Shown here piece by piece: positions 28,717-39,154 of a stretch of DNA of 64,000 nucleotides. Origin of the DNA: Epithemia pelagica (Eukaryota > Bacillariophyta > Bacillariophyceae > Surirellales > Surirellaceae). The notes under the pieces are model-generated. The model ran no database searches. It had not been told where the DNA came from and saw nothing but the letters and a program-made list of their open reading frames with translations. The DNA is taken from assembly GCA_946965045.2 (NCBI GenBank), contig OX337239.1:3241233-3305232 (forward strand), written 5' to 3'. Both the position numbers and the translations under genes were made by a program. The first letter of the stretch is position 1. The number at the start of each line of letters is the position of its first letter.

Positions 28717-30530
28717 TGGTCATTATACTCTCGTACAAAACAGGAGATCGTGTCCATCCTAAGTTACGTTGTGAATCATAAAAGTTAATGAAAAGCTCTA
28801 AATCACTAAAACCATACACGAGTGGCTTGCTCTGTCGAAAAAGACATCACTCTAGACTGCTTTCAAAGAGCAACTCCTAGTATGGTTTGAAGGCACTCAC
28901 CTTGTATGGAAGATGACCGCACATGAATTTCCTTCTGAAGTCATGGCGTTTGTGGCAGTCGGATCCATGCACCACCATGGTCAGTTATCCGTGTCGTAGA
29001 TAATGAGATGTTACAGCGTCCGCCATGGCACTGCTGTCCTCTGCAAACCTGTGGATATCTGGCAACCACTCTTGGGTGGATGGCCATGGTTCCGTTCCCT
29101 CTCTGTACTGTTGAAAACTTTCTGGTCTTGATCAGAATGAATCTTCTTTCAATGGAAGATCACGGTCTTTCATGGTCTCGTTTCATCTTTTAGGCAAAGA
29201 AGGAGCGGCCTGAAGTGTGTCTCTTCAAGTGATGGCACATAAGGAACGAGAGTGTCGCTGGGACCATGACCTGATAGTTGTGGGACAGTCGGTGGGGCCA
29301 TGGACTGGTAGCAATGGCTGGATCCGACAGCAGCCAACACAGTTTGTCTTCGTTTTGTTTTCGTTGCGATGGCAGCAGTGCAAAGTATACTTCCCCTGTT
29401 GCAGGCAGGACACGTTTATCGTGGGTCGTCGTCGATTCCTCTTCCTTGGTGCCAATGTCTCGTTGTAAAGGAACCACCTGTTGCAGGCAAGACAGGTTTA
29501 TCGTGGGTCGTCGTTGATTCCTCATTCATGGTGTCACTGTCGTTGTGGAGCAACCAATCCGTCGACGCGGTACAAATATTGGTGGTGCTACGATTCCCAA
29601 GACTATGCTTCTGGTGGGCCTTGTTCCGACAAGGCAACTGTGTTTTGGAAGTCGTCATTTGATGGTGATGCATCGATCGACCTGTTGTGCAAGAGACGAT
29701 TGTTCTTGTTGTTGGTGTTTGGCTGCTGTTGGTGGATCAGGGATTGTGATTTTTCACTTCTTGTCGTCATCCTTGATGAAAGAGATAGACGATTCGTATA
29801 GTTGGTGTTGTTTGGATGGATCAAGGCGATTCTTGTTGTCACTGTTGTCCACTTCTGATGGTTCTTCGTGGTGGAAATCGAGCATGGATGGTTTCTGCTT
29901 CTATACTTTGGTTTTGTTATTGGTTACACCACTCCACCACGACAATCTTTGTACCTCGAGCTAATCGGCAGAATCAGCAAGAAGCGACAACAAGCACAAG
30001 AGGGGCTATATGACAAACTCCCCGAACAAAACCTTGCCACGAGTAGGACAGGAATCTTGATTGATTGTCAAGTCTGGCTTCTCTTTTTTGTCGTGAAATC
30101 CTCATCAAGTTTGGCTCTATTTTGGCTGTAGGTCCTTTTGCCGGAACCTCTGACACATAAAACTCTTGTACGTTCTCGACCCCAGGTGGATCCAAACGAC
30201 GACTCCGCTGGTCTACCTTTTGTTCCTTGAACTCTTGTGGTTTTCAATCGAGACGACAAGTTCACCCATTGGCAAATGTAGCACCGGTCCTGACTCCCAC
30301 CGTCGCGAACGGAGGCCATTGAGCCAGTGCGATATGCGGCCGTCTGCACAATCATTGAACCGCATGCGCGAGCATTGCTGACAACCGGCGCAGACGGCAC
30401 GAGACGGATTTGGCTCTCCCAAAAAGACCATGATTGATGGAGCCGGTATCAATACTGACATAGGAGACCAACCTTTGCGGTCCAACCACATCCACGTGAC
30501 ATTCTCGAAAGCGATCCAAAGAAGACGACT
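28717..30530 (-). repeat. D3 downstream block, copy 1, with decayed minus-strand ORFs
   Basis: Similar over most of its length to 52981-54790 after K9. The minus strand carries broken frames: TRIALIHPNN, NRLSLSSRMTTRSEKSQSL, LIHQQQPNTNNKNN, HQKHSLGNRSTTNICT, ESTTTHDKPVLPATG. A 56-bp unit (GTTTATCGTGGGTCGTCGT... ) is locally duplicated at ~29410 and ~29490. No family is recognised. Confidence 0.5.
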
Positions 30531-30890
30531 GCAGGCGTCTGCTGCTAATGCAACACGAGAAGCAAGTCAGAATGGGATGGATGACATCATTTTCCTTCTG
30601 GTCCATCATGTCGTCGGATTCTCGTCTCTGTGTGATTGTACTTGTGGCCTTGCTGCCTCCACTATACCCGATGAGTGATGCCCATTCGAATCATTGGATC
30701 AAGAAGGCAAGAAGACCACTCTCTTGCAACATCTCTCTGTTGAAGTTGTTGTCGTTGTGAACTGACTGTATAGGACCAAGGGAAGAATTGTGTGGAAATT
30801 AGGGATTGTCAATCTGTGGACCTATTCATCATACAAAAGGACCTCTTCATCACAAATGCTGTCACTCTCTCCCTTTCGTCGTCGAGCAAA
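30531..30890. repeat. U1 distal block upstream of K6
   Basis: Contains GCAGGCGTCTGCTG, CATTCGAATCATTGG and ACCACTCTCTTG-type stretches shared with the DNA before K5, K7, K10 and K11. No gene is supported. Confidence 0.5.
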
Positions 30891-30904
30891 AGATACTTTT
30901 TGGG

Positions 30905-30966
30905 GCTTGTCATGAAATCTATGTGCGATTGATTTCCCTTCACCATCGTACGCAGGACAGGCACAC
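30905..30966 (+). promoter_or_regulatory. U1 upstream block of K6
   Basis: GCTTGTCATGAAATCTATGT and CCTTCACCATCGTACGCAGG, nearly identical to the K1 block; ~110-170 bp before the ATG. Confidence 0.35.
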
Positions 30967-31073
30967 CTTACGGTCTCCACGCAAAAAAAGCAAAGCGCTT
31001 CCACGCGTTGCTCTCAAAAATACTTTCTCTCGTGCTGCCATTTCTTGTCAACGTATTAGTAAAGCGCTGTACC

Positions 31074-32294
31074 ATGACAACGTTACTGAAAGAACAAGCA
31101 TGGCAGTCGGGCCTTGTCTTATCGGACGAGACAGCAGAGTGGAATCAAAATGACTGGCCTCCACTTGTGGGTGGATGGCGTGCAGGTCTTGATCACCCCG
31201 ATACGGACGGCAACGACAACAACAACAACAACAACAACAAGAGACAAACCGTCGTCGTGTTGGGTGGATACCAGACAGTTCAAGGCGCGCTCGATTCCAT
31301 TCTTGTATTAAACTTGGCAGAATCAACCAAGCAGTGGCGAGAAGGGCCACGCATGAACCAGAAACGTTCTGGACATGCCACTGTTGTGTGCAACGGTGGC
31401 GTCTACGTCATGGGAGGCTACAATGGAAGCTCAGTATTTGATTGTATCGAACGAATTGACGAAAATGATTTGCTGCTATCACCTTTAACAACAAACATCA
31501 TCACACATGCGAGTAATTGGACGACATTGACATGTCGGTTATCATCTGGACGACATGGGTGTTGTGCTGTCGCGGTTCACAACCGATACATCGTTGTAAT
31601 GGGTGGATACAGCGATCGTTATTTGTCGTCGGTGGATATTATAGATACAAACAGCCACACTGTCATTGCCGGACCAAGCATGATTGTTCCACGACAATGG
31701 TTTGCCAGTGCGGTCATTGGTCACCGCATCTTTGTCGTTGGAGGTCATAACGATAATGGCCATCTTGACTCGGTGGAGTATTTGGACAATGCAACACCCT
31801 GTGACAATGATGCGACAAAAAAGGAAACTGGCTCGACGTTCATATCTTTCTCGTCCGCTTGGATCACTCAGTCGGAGTTGAGGCTTTCCAATGCACAAAG
31901 TTCTTGTGCAATGGTTGCCGTTGGATCTTGTCTGGTGGTGGCGGGTGGACAAGGCCATTCAACCGTGGAAGTCTTGGATACGCGCCGCAACCGCGTTTGG
32001 AATCTCCCACCATTGGATAATCACCGCGACGACTGCAGTACGGTGACTGTTGCCAATCAAGTTGCCGTGATAAGTGGCTGGGGAAGTCCTACCTGTGCGA
32101 CATTACCACTACTGGACAAGCATACGTGGTGTTTTCAACGACTCTTTGACCAGCAGTTCAACATATGGTGTCTATTTCGGGAAGGAAGGAATATCCAACA
32201 TGCTGATAACTCGCCTTTCCCCACCTGGACATCAGATCGTAAACGAGCAAGGCCCCACACGCACCGTGGTGATGAAGGGAAGGATGGAACTTGA
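31074..32294 (+). CDS. Kelch-repeat protein K6
   Basis: Encodes 406 residues starting MTTLLKEQAW. The strand before blade 1 is shortened in frame (GGWRAGLDHPD, lacking the usual HSSVVL), and the next loop holds seven consecutive Asn (AAC repeat). Kelch doublets are VVVLGGY, VYVMGGY, VVMGGY, FVVGGH and VVAGGQ; the sixth is altered to AVISGWG. A 218-bp block (31516-31733) is identical to K7. The C-terminus (WCFQRLFDQQFNIWCLFREG and tail KRARPHTHRGDEG) is almost identical to K11, as is the DNA that follows. Predicted propeller protein, function unknown. Confidence 0.83.
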   Translation: MTTLLKEQAWQSGLVLSDETAEWNQNDWPPLVGGWRAGLDHPDTDGNDNNNNNNNKRQTVVVLGGYQTVQGALDSILVLNLAESTKQWREGPRMNQKRSGHATVVCNGGVYVMGGYNGSSVFDCIERIDENDLLLSPLTTNIITHASNWTTLTCRLSSGRHGCCAVAVHNRYIVVMGGYSDRYLSSVDIIDTNSHTVIAGPSMIVPRQWFASAVIGHRIFVVGGHNDNGHLDSVEYLDNATPCDNDATKKETGSTFISFSSAWITQSELRLSNAQSSCAMVAVGSCLVVAGGQGHSTVEVLDTRRNRVWNLPPLDNHRDDCSTVTVANQVAVISGWGSPTCATLPLLDKHTWCFQRLFDQQFNIWCLFREGRNIQHADNSPFPTWTSDRKRARPHTHRGDEGKDGT

Positions 32295-33126
32295 AATTTG
32301 CAACGTACTGCATGTATGTCCTAACATTAGCGGAACTATATGGCATTATCATTTTACTCTCAAACAGTAGTTGGATTGTTTTCTTCATGGCATTGCGAAC
32401 TATAGAGATATCATGTACACCGTTGTACTAGTAGAAAATGAAAGTTACACCATCCGGCATGAAACCGCAAACAGGAGTGGAGCCAGGCCTCGGGTAGATG
32501 TTCATGGTACCATGCCTCTCTGTGCTGTTGAATGGGTCGAGTTATCATGCTGTGGAAGATTATATGGCTACGTGCCCGAAACAACATGGCGCAGCGACTT
32601 ATTTGGACGGTCATCTTCGTTCCGACCATGCGTTTAATTGTGTGGAGTCCGGTCCTTCTATGGCTAATGCCTGCGTAAGAGGGCAGTGCCCCGTCTTTCG
32701 ATGCTCGTGGCGGTTTTGGGTGACAGGACAATTGCGAATCCTTTGGAATTTTTCACACCGACGTGTTCGATATTTCCTCCAATACAGCAACTATTCTATA
32801 TCATGAGGTCGGTAATTTGCTCGCAATGGACCGAACGGCAACACGGAATCGAGTCTCGTCGTTCCCACACCACAACCTTCCGAACTACGAACGCAGCCAC
32901 AAATGAAGAAGTACCTAAATTGGACGAAACTGCTGACGGCGCTATTGCCGTGGAACCGGCTGTGTTCAATTCCATCTTGGAAGTCGGAGCATTGACGGCG
33001 GCGACGACAACGACAACGAATCAGGAAACCTCCACCACCGCTATTCCCTGTCGCACTATTGCTCGTTCGAATGCTAATGCCTGGAAACAAGCTGCTCCCC
33101 ATCGCAATGTCTTGCCTTTCAATGAT
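32295..33126. repeat. D1 downstream block, copy 2 (cut by the LINE)
   Basis: Nearly identical to 59273-60098. It ends with the decayed Thr-rich gene (FNSILEVGALTAATTTTTNQ, IPCRTIARSNANAWKQAAPH) at the point where the non-LTR element begins. The remainder resumes at 41941. Confidence 0.75.
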
Positions 33127-33325
33127 ACAAATACAACTCATAGATTAGTCTTTTTAACTCTAGACTGCCCAAGGCTTTTACGTCGCTTCCTCACAGACAG
33201 ATCCAAAGATAGATACTGTCGCAGAAGTCGACCAGGAACACAGTAGAAAACACGATAGAAAACACGATAAGGAAAGTAAGCCACACATAAAAGAAGGGAA
33301 CTGAGAACCGGAAGGAGACACAGCT

Positions 33326-36300
33326 TTAGGGAGCGGACGGTTGGAAGAATCGCCTGAACCGGCGGCGCTGAGCCGCCAAAGCGCGATAAGGCCGTTGCCG
33401 GCGGGCGGCGTGGATCCGGACCAGGAAAAGGCGTTGGCGGCCGGGCGCATCCTGCAAACGAAACTCCAACGGCCGCTGAAACAAGTCTTGGACGGGACGG
33501 GGTAAGCCCAGGGTACCGCGATCGTATTCCTCTTGGATGGAATGACGAAGCGCGGCCTGTTCCTGAGCCGCAGCCCGCCGAGCCTGGTGGCCGTTGCGGT
33601 GTTCCCACAGGTCCCAGGCGGTGTTCCACAGAAACTCAATAAATGCAGCTAGCCAACGACGGCCAGTATTGCGTTTCCCAAAAACTGGTAGTAATCATTC
33701 TGACCAGCGGCCTTCGAAGGCGGCATCCCACCCAAGGAGACGCTGGGCCGCGACCGCGGCCGACAAGTTCGGAACGGCGGAGTAAAGAGGCGGAGGAGGC
33801 AGACCCTGGCGCCACAAGCGGAGGGCGGCCAGCACGTATGCAGCAATAGCAGGGTGGGTAAATCGGCGGGCCAACCATGTAGCCAGGGATTGGAGGGTTT
33901 TATCCCACAGACTGGAAACCTCGGAGTGTGGGCACTTGAACACGTGGAGGGCATTCTCCATCGGAAATCCGCAGCGAGGACAAGAGGCGGAACGCCATTG
34001 ACGGCGATGAACCATCTCGACACCAACGGCAGACCAGTTGGTGGTCGACTTCACAATCCAGTGTCGACGATTCAGGGGTTGAGCGACAAAGGCGCTCCGA
34101 TAGGCCTCCCAATGGACCATAGTTTCGGATCCAGTACCAAATTTCTCATGACGGTCGAGAAACTCCGTCAAGGGCGGTCCATTGACGTGACTCCGCAGAG
34201 CGGCGGTAAAGTCAGACAGGATCGTCGCCTGTCCCAAGACCACTGCCGGTACACGTCCCATGGGCAACGGGGGAATGCAATCCGGGGCGAGGAGCTCGTA
34301 CACCTGGGTAGCCCGCTCATCCATGAGCACATTTCTCAATGCCCATCGATCGAGTTCCTCTCGAGACTGAGAGGAGTCCTGATGTCCCCGGACATGATGT
34401 CCCTTCCAGAGCACCGTGGGCATGGATCGAAGGATATCCAGTGTAGCCGACACTAAATCCCAGCTCTTGTCCTGCACCGAAGCCGGTCGGGAGGATCGTA
34501 AGACGCGGCCCAAAACGCTCAGGCTATCGGTGGCCATATGAATTATACCGCCCTTTCCATGACCAAAACGGACGAGACCGCGAACGAAAAGAGCAATATT
34601 GTAAAGGCCGTACAGCTCACTGCGAAACGAGTTGTGACTTGACGTAGGCCCAGGGACACGAACTCCAGCCGAAATCACTTCCAATTCATCAGCCGACGGA
34701 GAAAGACACCACGCGCAAGTGCCGTCCACTCCGGCCTGAGCCAAACCATCTGACACAGCTTCCAGAGTACCGGTGTGAAGAGCGTCCACCAATCGCTGAA
34801 TCGAAGCCTCACTTGGGCCCACGAACCAGTGCTGGCAGGGTAGAGGCAGCCACGCACAAGCCACCGCAACTGCTGAGGGCGGGGGCCCGGGGCGGGGGAA
34901 CTCCAACGGCAACTCCAGGGAACGAAGAGACCGTCCCTCAAGGCGAATCTGTGAGGAAGGACGGAACTTGCCAGTCAGAGGCCGTGAGACATCCGCGACG
35001 TAGAGGGGGGCACTGAGGCACAGAGCTGCAAAAAATCCGACCGTCTCGCCGCGAAACTCAAAGCGATCCTGGCCACGGCACCGTGGGAGTGGATGAAAGA
35101 TTCGCCAGGACGTCGGAAGTGCCGGGGAAGCGGGAAGCGACAAGACAGGACAATAAAGCCGATCATACCGTCCTGACCACAAGGCACAACTCCGAAACGC
35201 CAAGGAGCCGTCCCAGGAACCTAACACTCGGGAGACGCGACGAAAACGTCGGTCCACTCCGAAGGTGGTAACTAAGGCGTCTTGCCATCCTTTCCAATTA
35301 AGGCTAGAGGCGGGCGGGGTACGCGGCCAGTCCCAGGAGTGTCGCCGTCCGCACGGCCCACTGTCACCAGACCATGCCATCGCCATGATGTGTTGGTGGT
35401 CAGCCGTCACGATATCAGCCAGGGACGCCGCACGGAGGGACAATCTGCACCAATTGAGATCAGCCAATTCATGAGGGGAACGAATGCCCGCGGCGTGAAA
35501 CGCGTCCATGAGCCAACAATCACCCGCGCTAAGCAGCGGCATGTCCGTGATCTGGAGGTTTGGGATGGTGATCTGGTGGTGCCAGCAGAAGTCCCACGTA
35601 GACGTGATCCAGGTGGCTGTGGTGCACCGATGCCAAGTCGTGTACGAATGAGCAAAGGGGTGTCCGGGAAGCCCTAATTCGAGTTGCAAGGCTTGAAACG
35701 TGGCCCGTAGGAGGTAGCCTGTAATGGAGGTATCCGCAAAAAACTGAAGAATGGTTTTGACGTGCTCTATACCTTGTTCCGTGTAAAGGTTGGGAACATC
35801 CAGCCCACCTCGATCCGGGGGACCGTAGACCACCGCACGCGGCATACTGCGAACAATATGCGAGCGACTGAGCGCCACTTGTAATAAGGGGTGCATCAAG
35901 CGGCGACATTGGTCTTCCGAGAACGTTGAAGCCGGCAGCGGGTAAGCTAGGGTTTTCAAGATACCCGTTTTGAAGGCTGTCCACACCATGTGATAGGGCA
36001 ACCGTCGGGTGCGAAGGGTGTCCGTCCAGTCCGCTATCCTCTGGCGCAAATACTCGAACTCGGCAGCCATGTTGCCATCGGGGGCCGCGCAAATGCCTAA
36101 TGTGCGACGAGCATGAGAGGGATCCAGTTGTTCAATCTCAACTTGTCGGCCAGAGGGCGACCGGACCCGTAACAGAAAGGAAGCATCTTGAGGGCGGAGC
36201 ATTTCCCATCCACCATTCCGCCATCGAAAATCCAACAGGTACCAGTGGCATTTCTGGGGAACCAAAGCTCCTCCCGAAGCGCGGAGAGAAGCCTCCCAGA

Positions 36301-39085
36301 ACACCACACTTTGCTGCATACGGGTTGCAACCGCAGCTAACCGATCCGAATCACACACGCTGACGTCGGAGGGCGGAAGGTTCACGACTAGGTCCGTGTC
36401 ATCGACGAAGGCGTAGCCGACGAAGATGTATTGATCTCCAGACAGAGGAAGCCGAAGAAAGATACCATAACCTCGTTGCCGCATCGAATTGAAGATCGGC
36501 GTGCTCACGACCGCCCAGATGGCGGGGCCGCCTCCATTACCCTGACCAATCCCTTGCACCGGCAGATCGTGGCCTCCGGCTTCAAAGAACACTGCAGAGT
36601 CCCCGTACGCCGTGCGAATATAATGACGGAGGGATTGAATAGGACGAAGTGAGGCTTCGACCAATGGGATCGGAACGCCACACCGACGCATCGCGAGATC
36701 AGCAGCCGTATGACCGATGCGGTCATAGCATGATTTCGCGTCGTTGGAGCATAGGGCCCCTGGCCGGCGTTGCTGCCGGAACAAATCAAAGGTGAGAACT
36801 TTGTTGAGTCCTTGATAAATGGCACTATGGAATTTCCGGCTCCCGTATTGTTCCGGGGCCAAGAGCTGATGTTGCTCGGCGTAGGCCATCATCGTGCGTC
36901 CCAGAGCTTTATTATTCTGATTGTAGTCTGCCTCGTAAAGCAGGATTGTTCTGAGCTTCGAGACCTTGGCAACGCCAGGTTTCTTTTCGAGCATTACGTT
37001 CAAGCCAGAGGTCCATCGACTAGGGACGTAACCGGTCAAAGTCGGGATGCGGGAAAGGGCCGCGTCGACCGCCCCAAGGTGCGGCGACCGAGCATGGGCA
37101 ATAAAGTGCCCAAAATGAAGCCCAGAGCGGCCCGAGGCCGTGTGTTCGCGCATTTTAGCCCATCCAGAAGCGTACGCCGTGGTCCGAAAGTCCGGGACAG
37201 CAGGGGCAGTATCGAGCAGGCCAACCGGACGTCGATGCTGGGCCAGGTAGGCCTTGGCCGGTTCCGAAACCAAGGAGGACAACTCCACCGGTATCGTCCC
37301 TTTATGTAGGAGCTCCGTCGACGCCGGCGAGCACCCAGTGGGTCCCAATATATCAATCACTCCGGTCTGGAGCAGATCGGTGCCAGAGGCTTGCCGAAAC
37401 CGGCGATCGTTCTCTATAAGACATCCTTGTTCAATCGCTTCTTTAGTCGTGACTTCCATCCAGGCTCCGTTCCATTCGCCATCCTCCCAGGCGCCGTCGC
37501 CGACGGGTACCTCGATTCGATCTAAACCCCGACGAGCTGAGGGCTTGAAAATTGACTTAATCACTCGCGCCTCCCGTCGTTGCCGTTCACGGGTAGCCAT
37601 AACCTTGATGGCCGACGCTTGCGATTCAAGCCCAGCATCCGCCCGAGCTTGGGCCAACCGAGCTAAATGGGTGGTCCGATCGGCGGCGGCAGATATCCTG
37701 GCGCATTTATACGCTTCCCAAGCACTATCCCGCTGGTGTTGAAGCACCGCCACATCCAAAGGGTCGGGAATGTCGATACCCAGTTTGGTAGCTAACCGGT
37801 GAAGATATGACCAACTAACCCGATTGCCCAGAGCTTTGTGGAGAAGCCGATCCCACAGTCGATGCGTTAGAAGAGCGCGGCTCAAGGACGGTGACCAGGG
37901 CAGATGGCCGGTGCGTAAACGCCGGCACTTGGATTCGGCCTGAACTATACCCGTCACTCGCAGGTGATCCAGATGCTCCCATTCCGTAGCAAGAGCTGGC
38001 GTCCAGAGCCCCGTGGAGGCCGCTTGTTCCAGCCGGAATGCCCGGGCTGGAATGTCATTGTCTTGATAAAAGCGGTTTAGGAAACCATTATACCGGGACA
38101 CCACTCTGGGATCAGAACACTGAAGCCGACGGGCCGTACTGGGTTGACTGGCTCCCGACGACGTCCCGAGACGAAACAGGTCTTGGACATCCAAGTCAGT
38201 CCACTCCGGACGGTGATCCCCGAGTGTAGAGCCGAACGGGAGATATCCACACGACGAGCTAGGGAGCACCGAAGACAAGAAAATACCGTCAATAGGGTGT
38301 GAACCGCGTTGGTGGGTGGGTGGAGCTCGAGACCCATCATGGCGAGAGAAAACAGCATCACGCATACGGAAGGGGGCGAAGCAATTGGTGACAGGATTCG
38401 TAGGGGCCCGAAGGTCCTCGTTTGCGTCCATGCATACGACAAAATGATCATCCGATTGTTGCAGTTCCTCCAGGAACACCGCTAAATCCTCCAGGAAGGC
38501 TTGAAGGGGATCCGTCAGTCGAACAGGATTCAATCCATCAAAATGGACTCTGTGTTGAGACCAGACTGAGAAGACGTCACGGGAGTTGAACACCGGCCGG
38601 TAGGCACTCACGATGACCAGGGTCTGACCCCGGACTCCGCGGAGACGAGCCCAGACCCAGCGTCCCAAACCAGAGGGATCCGTGCCACTTGACATCACGC
38701 GATCGCAATGCGCGTCCCGGATGATCAATGCCACTCCACCAGGTTGCCGAGCCGACGGGCTAGGAAACTGCCAAAACCAAGCTGTTTTGCAGAATGTAGT
38801 CCGAAACCAAGGGCGAATAATCTGAGACAAATGAGCAGTGTCCTCGACATGCTGCCACGCAATATTAGTCTCAGATAAACATAACACATCCACATCGTTC
38901 GATAGCATAAAGGCCTGAAGGTCGTGATACTTTGGGTGATGGCCGTAGGTAGGTAATCCAGCCGAATTCAGAGCCACTATCCACAAATACCGGTCTGACG
39001 TTCGAGCGTGAAAAGGATCCCCCCAGCAGTCACCACCACAGTCGGCGGAGTTGACCGAGAACAACGCCATCTCGCCGCTCCTCAT
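33326..39085 (-). pseudogene. LINE ORF2: endonuclease, reverse transcriptase, RNase H (one in-frame stop)
   Basis: The first 1796 codons (39085-33695) are open. Residues ~30-310 are an AP-type endonuclease (VLCLSETNI, GGVALIIRD, CMDANED, GSHPIDGIF, LGDHRPEWTD). The reverse transcriptase includes NDAKSCYDRIGH (~778), LPVQGIGQGNGGGPAIW and FVDDTD (~893). RNase H follows with GVDGTCAW (~1455), RSELYGL, MATDSLS (~1517) and HVRGHQD. A CCHC knuckle CPRCGFPMENALHVFKC lies near 1705. A TGA at 33695-33697 interrupts the frame after FEGRWSE; the same frame then continues for 122 codons with sensible sequence (FIEFLWNTAWDLWEHRNGHQ) to a TAA at 33326. It is therefore a nonsense-mutated protein rather than a natural end. 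Confidence 0.88.
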
Positions 39086-39154
39086 TGCACTTAGCCCCTC
39101 GGTGGAACCAGCCCGAGATGAGGACTCGGCCCGGCCCGGCCCGGGGCATCAGAA

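Noticed and set aside
33127-33180. Poly-A tail of the LINE
   Set aside because: Only short A-rich words (TTAAAAAGAC, TTTGTATC on the minus strand) are present; no convincing tail.
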